Of a DNA stretch of 9,473 bases, positions 5,184 to 9,473 are shown in pieces. The DNA comes from an uncultured Gemmatimonadota bacterium (GTDB lineage Bacteria; Gemmatimonadota; Gemmatimonadetes; Gemmatimonadales; GWC2-71-9). The stretch covers positions 1 to 9,473 of the forward strand of contig CAMLHU010000063.1 of the NCBI GenBank assembly GCA_946479825.1, written 5' to 3'. Every line of letters begins with the position of its first letter. Positions within the stretch are counted from its first letter, which is position 1. Under the pieces are notes generated by a model. That model worked only from the letters and a program-made list of their open reading frames with translations. It searched no databases and had not been told where the DNA came from. A program made the translations under genes and the position numbers.

Positions 5184-6349
5184 CGCCCGCCGAGCATGAC
5201 CTTGGCGATGGTCTGCAGCTGCATGTTGCTCGTCCCCTCGTAGATCGAGCCGATCTTGGCGTCGCGATAGAACTTCTCGACCGGGTAGTCCTTGCTGTAG
5301 CCGTAGCCGCCGAAGAGTTCGACGCACTGCGAGGTGATGGCGCCCGCCACCTGCGAGCTGAACAGCTTGGCCATCGCGGCCTGGTGGGTGAACGGCTGCC
5401 CCGCGTCCTTGAGCCGGGCGGCGTTGTACACCAGGAGCCGTGCGGCCTCGAGGTCGGTGGCCATCTGCGCCAGCTGGAACTGCACCCCCTGGAACTCGGC
5501 GATGGCCTTGCCGAACTGCTTCCGCTCCTTGACGTACGCCGTGGCGGCGTCGAGCGCGCCGCGCGCGATGCCGATCATCTGCGCGCCGATGCCGATGCGG
5601 CCCTCGTTCAGCGTCTCGATCGCGATCTTGTAGCCCTTGCCCACCTCGCCCAGCACGTTGGCGGCCGGGACCTTGCACCCCTCGAGGATGAGCTCGCAGG
5701 TGCTCGAGGCGCGGATGCCGAGCTTGTTCTCCTTCTTGCCCACCCGGAAGCCGGGGAAGTCGCGCTCCACCAGGAAGCCGGTGATCCCCTTGTAGCCCTT
5801 CGACGGATCGACGTTGGCGAAGATGAGGAAGAACCCGGCCTCGGCGCCGTTGGTGATCCAGAGCTTCTGGCCGGTCAGCTCCCAGTGGTCGCCCTTCTGC
5901 TCGGCGCGGGCGGCGAGCGCGAACGCGTCGCTGCCGCTCCCGGCCTCGGAGAGCGCGAACGCGCCCAGCAGGCCGCTGGTGAGCCGCGGGAAGTAGCGCG
6001 CCTTCTGCTCGTCGCTGGCCCAGCGGAGCACCGCGTTGTTGACCAGCGTGTTGTGGACGTCCACGTAGATCGCGGCGGAGGCGTCCACCCGGGCCAGCTC
6101 CTCGATGGCGATGGCCGCGAGGAAGATCGACGCGCCCGCCCCGCCGTACTGCTCGGGGACCTCGATGCCCATCAGGCCGAGCTCGAAGAACTTGGGGATC
6201 AGGTCCTCGCGGAAGTGCGCCGCCTCGTCCATCGCGTGGACGTGCGGGGCGACCTCGGTCTCCGCGAACTCGCGGACGGTGCTCCGGAAGAGCTCCTCTT
6301 CTTCGGTCAGCAGGCTGAGGGGCTGGGGAGCGGCGGCGATATCGGACAT
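5180..6349 (-). CDS. Acyl-CoA dehydrogenase, short/branched-chain type
   Basis: A cytosolic FAD enzyme that introduces the alpha-beta double bond into acyl-CoA, passing electrons to an electron-transfer flavoprotein. At 389 residues it has normal family length and is complete: the N-terminal helical domain (about 10-125), the FAD/substrate segment GAFALSEAGSGSDAF (129-143), the beta domain with WITNGAEAG (164-172) and GIRASSTCEL (211-220), and the C-terminal helical domain with ERKQFGKAIAEFQG (275-288) and ELFGGYGYSKDYPVEKFYRD (344-363). The catalytic base is Glu371 in IYEGTSN. The VDVHNTLVNNA stretch (96-106) and overall pattern suggest short or 2-methyl-branched acyl-CoA, such as in isoleucine or butyrate catabolism; exact substrate is inference. 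An ATG start with GGAG 10 nt upstream. Its stop overlaps the start of dacB. Confidence 0.95.
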   Translation of the reverse strand: MSDIAAAPQPLSLLTEEEELFRSTVREFAETEVAPHVHAMDEAAHFREDLIPKFFELGLMGIEVPEQYGGAGASIFLAAIAIEELARVDASAAIYVDVHNTLVNNAVLRWASDEQKARYFPRLTSGLLGAFALSEAGSGSDAFALAARAEQKGDHWELTGQKLWITNGAEAGFFLIFANVDPSKGYKGITGFLVERDFPGFRVGKKENKLGIRASSTCELILEGCKVPAANVLGEVGKGYKIAIETLNEGRIGIGAQMIGIARGALDAATAYVKERKQFGKAIAEFQGVQFQLAQMATDLEAARLLVYNAARLKDAGQPFTHQAAMAKLFSSQVAGAITSQCVELFGGYGYSKDYPVEKFYRDAKIGSIYEGTSNMQLQTIAKVMLGGR

Positions 6350-6390
6350 CGAAGGAGGTCTCCGCGAGGACTGGTGATTCCCGGACCCCC

Positions 6391-6414
6391 GAAAATAGCC
6401 GCCGGGCCCGGCGG
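6391..6414 (-). terminator. Possible terminator after the MTHFR fusion gene
   Basis: A perfect 16-bp palindrome (6399-6414), able to fold as a 6-bp all-GC stem with a 4-nt loop, is followed on the minus strand by CTATTTTC. It lies in the 79-bp gap between the homocysteine methyltransferase/MTHFR gene and the acyl-CoA dehydrogenase gene, where a transcription stop would separate the methionine unit from the lipid unit. The stem is short and the T run is only four bases, so it may be partial or inactive. Confidence 0.42.
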
Positions 6415-6428
6415 GAGAAAGCCGGGCG

Positions 6429-8255
6429 TCAGCGCAACACCCGCACCGCCACGTCGGCCCGGCCGAGCGGCGCGGCCACCTGGGCGCCGGCCACCCGGGT
6501 CCGGACGGCCGCCAGCATCTCCCGCGCGATCGTCACCCCCTCCTCCAGCGCCGCCTCCCGCCCCGCCGCGCTCGCCGACCGCATCCGGGCCAGGATCCGC
6601 TCGGGCACCGACACCCCCGGCACCTCGTTGGCCAGGAACTCCGCGTTGCGGAGGGAGACGAGCGGCCAGAGCCCGGCGATGACCGGCACCCGAAACCCCT
6701 CGACCCGCCGCAGGAAGGCGTCGAGCTGGTCGAGGTCGAAGACCGGCTGGGTCATCACATACTCGGCGCCCGCCTCCACCTTCCACGCCAGCCGCCGGAG
6801 CTCGCGGTCGAGGTCCGGGGCGGTCGGGTTGGCGCCGACGCCGATGACGAACCGGGTCGGGGCGCCGATGGCGTTGCCGCCGGGGTCGAGCCCGTGGTTG
6901 AGCCGGGACACGAGGTTGGTGAGCCCGATGCTGTCGATGTCGAACACCGCCGTGGCGTCGGGATAGGGGCCCATCTTGGGCGGGTCGCCGGTGATGAGCA
7001 GCAGGTTCCGGAGCCCCGACGCCGCCGCACCGAGCAGGTCGGAGAGCATGCCGAGGAAGTTCCGGTCGCGGCAGGTGTAGTGCACCACCGTCTCGACGCC
7101 GGTCTCGCGCTCCACGAGGAGCCCCGCGAGCATCGCGCCCATCCGGCTCTGGGCCCGCGGGCCGTCGGGGACGTTGACGGCGTCCACGCCGGCCTCCGCG
7201 AGCGCCCGGACCTGCGCCAGCATCGGCGCGGGGTCGGTCCCCTTGGGAGGGACGATCTCGACGGTGGTCACGAACTCCCCCGCCGCGAGCCGCGCGCCGA
7301 GCCGCGAGCGCTCCGCCAGCGGGGCAGGGGCCACGGGCTCGGCCGCCGGCGCAGGATGCACGGCGGCGACCGCGCGGCGGGGCGCGGCGCTCCGGAGGAA
7401 CCTCGCCACCTCGCGGATATGCTCCGGGGTGGTGCCGCAGCAGCCGCCGACGATGCGGGCTCCCGCCTCGGCCAGCCGGCGCGCGTAGCTCCCGACGTAT
7501 TCGGGCGAGGCCATGTAGATCTTGCGGTCGCCGACGTCGCGCGGGAGTCCGGCGTTCGGCATCGCGCTGAGCGGGAGATCCACCACCTGGGCCAGCTGCT
7601 CGATGGCGTCGAGCACGCCGTGCGGGCCGACGGAACAGTTGACGCCCAGTGCCGCGACGCCGAGCGCGGCGAGTTCGGGGCCGAACGCGGCGGGGGTCGA
7701 GCCGTAGGCGGTGCGGCCGTCAGTGCCGACGGTCATCTGCGCGATGATCGGCAGGGGCGAGAGCCGCTGCACGGCGCGGACGGCCGCGGCGAGCTCGTGG
7801 GTGTCGCTGAAGGTCTCGAGGATGAATCCGTCCACCCCGCCGTCGAGCAGGCCCTGCACCTGGCGGCCGAATGCGGCGGCGGCCTCGTCGAGGCCGAGCT
7901 CGCCGAAGGGCTCCACCCGGACGCCGAGCGGGCCGACGGCGCCGAGGACCAGGGCGTGCCCGCCGGCCGCGTCGCGGGCCAGCCGGACGGAGGCCGAGTT
8001 CAGGCGCTCGGTCTCGGCCGCGAGGCCGTAGTGGGCGAGCTTGACCGGGTTGGCGCCGAAGGTGTTGGTCTCGAGCAGCTCGGCCCCGGCGCGAACGTAC
8101 TCGGCGTGGATCTCGCGCACGAGGGACGGCTGCGTGACCGAGAGCTCGTCGTAGCAGACGTTGAGGAACGCGCCGCGGGCGTAGAGCATCGTGCCCATCG
8201 CGCCGTCGGCCACGTGGGCGCGACCGTCGCGCAGGAGTTCGGCCAGCGCCGTCAT
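6429..8255 (-). CDS. Homocysteine S-methyltransferase / methylenetetrahydrofolate reductase fusion
   Basis: A two-domain one-carbon enzyme of 608 residues, of the kind known from Bacillus YitJ. Residues 1-290 form the homocysteine-binding TIM barrel: DGAMGTML (17-24), ELLETNTFGAN (59-69), and the zinc cysteines Cys207 in GVNCS and Cys272/Cys273 in GGCCGTTPEHI. An Ala/Pro-rich linker (about 291-318) leads to a MetF-type FAD reductase (about 319-590) with FVTTVEIVPPKGTD (328-341), LLLITGDPPKMG (418-429), GVGANPTAPD (472-481) and YVMTQPVFD (499-507). The reductase would make 5-methyl-THF; the barrel would place a methyl group on homocysteine. The ATG at 8255 overlaps the metH stop (ATGA), so the longer frame to 8285 is not needed. 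Whether the N-terminal domain uses the neighbouring MetH as methyl donor or S-methylmethionine/SAM instead cannot be read from sequence. Confidence 0.93.
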   Translation of the reverse strand: MTALAELLRDGRAHVADGAMGTMLYARGAFLNVCYDELSVTQPSLVREIHAEYVRAGAELLETNTFGANPVKLAHYGLAAETERLNSASVRLARDAAGGHALVLGAVGPLGVRVEPFGELGLDEAAAAFGRQVQGLLDGGVDGFILETFSDTHELAAAVRAVQRLSPLPIIAQMTVGTDGRTAYGSTPAAFGPELAALGVAALGVNCSVGPHGVLDAIEQLAQVVDLPLSAMPNAGLPRDVGDRKIYMASPEYVGSYARRLAEAGARIVGGCCGTTPEHIREVARFLRSAAPRRAVAAVHPAPAAEPVAPAPLAERSRLGARLAAGEFVTTVEIVPPKGTDPAPMLAQVRALAEAGVDAVNVPDGPRAQSRMGAMLAGLLVERETGVETVVHYTCRDRNFLGMLSDLLGAAASGLRNLLLITGDPPKMGPYPDATAVFDIDSIGLTNLVSRLNHGLDPGGNAIGAPTRFVIGVGANPTAPDLDRELRRLAWKVEAGAEYVMTQPVFDLDQLDAFLRRVEGFRVPVIAGLWPLVSLRNAEFLANEVPGVSVPERILARMRSASAAGREAALEEGVTIAREMLAAVRTRVAGAQVAAPLGRADVAVRVLR

Positions 8256-9473
8256 CGGTCGTACCCCAGGTTGGGGGCCAGCCACCGCTCGACCTCGGCC
8301 ACCGGCATCCCCTTACGTGCCGCGTAGTCCTCCACCTGGTCGCGGCCGATCCGCCCGACGCCGAAGTAGCGCGCCTCGGGGCGCCAGAACCAGAGCCCGC
8401 TCACCGCTGCGGTCGGAAGCATCGCGCAGCTCTCCGTGAGCGAGATCCCGGCGCGGGCCTCGGCGTCGAGGAGCCGGAAGATCGTGCGCTTCTCGGTGTG
8501 GTCGGGGCAGGCGGGGTAGCCCGGCGCCGGGCGGATCCCCTGGTAGCGCTCGGCGATCAACCCGTCGTTGTCGAGCGACTCGCCGGCGGCGTAGCCCCAG
8601 AACTCGCGCCGCGCCAGCTCGTGCAGCCGCTCCGCCAGCGCCTCGGCCAGCCGGTCGGCGAGCGCCTTGGCCAGGATGGCCTGGTAGTCGTCGTGGCGCG
8701 CCTCCGCGTCGGCCACGAGCGCGTCGAGTCCGTGGCCGGCGGTGACCGCAAAGGCGCCCACATAGTCCGGAGCGCCGGCATCGGGCGGCGCCACGAAGTC
8801 GGCGAGCGCCACGAGCGGGCGGCCGTCGGGACGGTGCGCCTGCTGGCGGAGCGTGTGGATCACGGCGAGCCGCTCGCGGCAGGCGTCGTCGGCGAAGAGC
8901 GCGATGTCGTCATCGGCGAGCCGGCGGGCCGGGAAGACGCCCCACACCGCGCGGGCCTCGAGCAGGCGGTCGCGGACGATGCGGTCGAGCAGCGCCCGCG
9001 CGTCGCGATGGAGGTCGCGCGCGGCGGCGCCCACGGCGGGGTCGTCGAGGATGGCGGGGTAGCGGCCGCGGAGCTCCCACGCCTGGAAGAACGGCGTCCA
9101 GTCGATGCGCTCCACCAGGTCGTCGAGCGGCCAGGGGACGCGGGCCCGGACCCCGCGCACCGCCGGCGGCGGCACGGGCCGGGTCCAGTCCACCGCGATC
9201 CGGCGCCGCCGAGCCTCGGCCAGGGGCGTCTTCGGCCCGGCGTCGCGCTCGGCGCGCTCCTCGCGGAGCCCGCGGTACTCCTCGGCGACCTGGGCCGCGT
9301 AGGCGTCGCGCCGGTCCGGGCTGAGCAGCGCGCCCGCGACGGCGACCGCGCGCGAGGCGTCGGCCACGTGGACCACCGGGCCCGAGTAGCGCGGCGCGAT
9401 CCGGACGGCGGTGTGCGCCCGCGAGGTCGTGGCGCCGCCGATGAGGAGCGGGACGGTGAAGCCCTCGCGCTCC
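8252..9473 (-). CDS. metH: Cobalamin-dependent methionine synthase, C-terminal part (5' end outside window)
   Basis: The last 406 residues of MetH; the gene continues beyond the right edge. In-frame residues 1-45 are the end of the B12-binding domain (FTVPLLIGGATTSRAHTAV, then IAPRYSGPVVHVADASRAV). The rest, from about 115, is the complete AdoMet-binding activation domain: DWTPFFQAWELRGRYP (124-139), EFWGYAAGESL (290-300), then RPAPGYPACPDHTEK (314-328), which carries the Arg-x-x-x-Gly-Tyr AdoMet contacts, and LTESCAM, VSGLWFW and the ending DQVEDYAARKGM...LAPNLGYD. This domain reductively methylates the cob(II)alamin that forms when the cofactor is oxidised, using SAM and a flavodoxin-type donor. 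No frameshift is seen. Its stop overlaps the start of the next gene (ATGA). The N-terminal module content is unknown from this window. Confidence 0.95.
   Translation of the reverse strand, partial: EREGFTVPLLIGGATTSRAHTAVRIAPRYSGPVVHVADASRAVAVAGALLSPDRRDAYAAQVAEEYRGLREERAERDAGPKTPLAEARRRRIAVDWTRPVPPPAVRGVRARVPWPLDDLVERIDWTPFFQAWELRGRYPAILDDPAVGAAARDLHRDARALLDRIVRDRLLEARAVWGVFPARRLADDDIALFADDACRERLAVIHTLRQQAHRPDGRPLVALADFVAPPDAGAPDYVGAFAVTAGHGLDALVADAEARHDDYQAILAKALADRLAEALAERLHELARREFWGYAAGESLDNDGLIAERYQGIRPAPGYPACPDHTEKRTIFRLLDAEARAGISLTESCAMLPTAAVSGLWFWRPEARYFGVGRIGRDQVEDYAARKGMPVAEVERWLAPNLGYDR

Noticed and set aside
5171..6682. Long plus-strand open frame opposite the acyl-CoA dehydrogenase gene
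   Set aside because: It mirrors a complete, highly conserved enzyme on the other strand and ends in Pro/Arg-rich low complexity. No start signal or motif.
6894..8327. Long plus-strand open frame opposite the methyltransferase/MTHFR gene
   Set aside because: Gly/Arg/Ala/His-rich antisense shadow with no domain; the minus-strand protein carries all family motifs.
6429..9473. Cobalamin or SAM riboswitch controlling the methionine genes
   Set aside because: Such an element would lie upstream of metH, beyond the right edge. The internal junction is a 4-nt overlap with no leader.

Overview
The window is about 70% GC and almost entirely coding, with one ordinary chromosomal gene block after another. 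I see no phage, transposon, CRISPR or tRNA/rRNA signal. The gene mix points to a high-GC, Gram-negative-type, cobalamin-using aerobe: cobalamin-dependent methionine synthase, a homocysteine methyltransferase/MTHFR fusion, a flavin acyl-CoA dehydrogenase, a PBP4-type D,D-carboxypeptidase and a membrane GGDEF protein. Gemmatimonadota is my best guess from overall protein flavour, but this is inference and not proven by any single marker.

Left block (about 35-2332, all on the minus strand, read right to left): a secreted protein of unknown fold, a two-TM small membrane protein, a DMT-family DUF486 membrane protein, an unrecognised 80-residue protein and a DUF4375/DMP19-like protein. The first three are linked by 4-nt stop/start overlaps (1691-1694 and 1482-1485). 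The block ends in a tandem heptamer array (122-184) that starts inside the last stop codon, followed by a perfect 13-bp hairpin with a T run that looks like the operon terminator.

Middle: a divergent 66-bp intergenic region separates that block from a plus-strand membrane diguanylate cyclase (about 2399-3589). The cyclase converges on a PBP4/DacB peptidase gene (3597-5183, minus) with only 7 bp between the two stop codons. dacB overlaps the upstream acyl-CoA dehydrogenase gene (5180-6349) by 4 nt (ATGA), so the two are probably co-translated.

Right block (6429-9473, minus): a methionine/one-carbon unit. The C-terminal part of MetH (end of the B12 domain plus the complete AdoMet-binding reactivation domain) enters from the right edge and overlaps by ATGA a homocysteine S-methyltransferase/5,10-methylenetetrahydrofolate reductase fusion. 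Together they would make 5-methyl-THF and move the methyl group to homocysteine. A homocysteine-binding domain beside metH raises the possibility of a split methionine synthase whose MetH polypeptide lacks its own homocysteine module; this lies outside the window and is testable.

I did not find a clearly new biological system. The best leads are the heptamer array at the DUF4375 stop codon, the bipartite basic-tail/acidic-core DUF4375 protein, and the possible split MetH arrangement.
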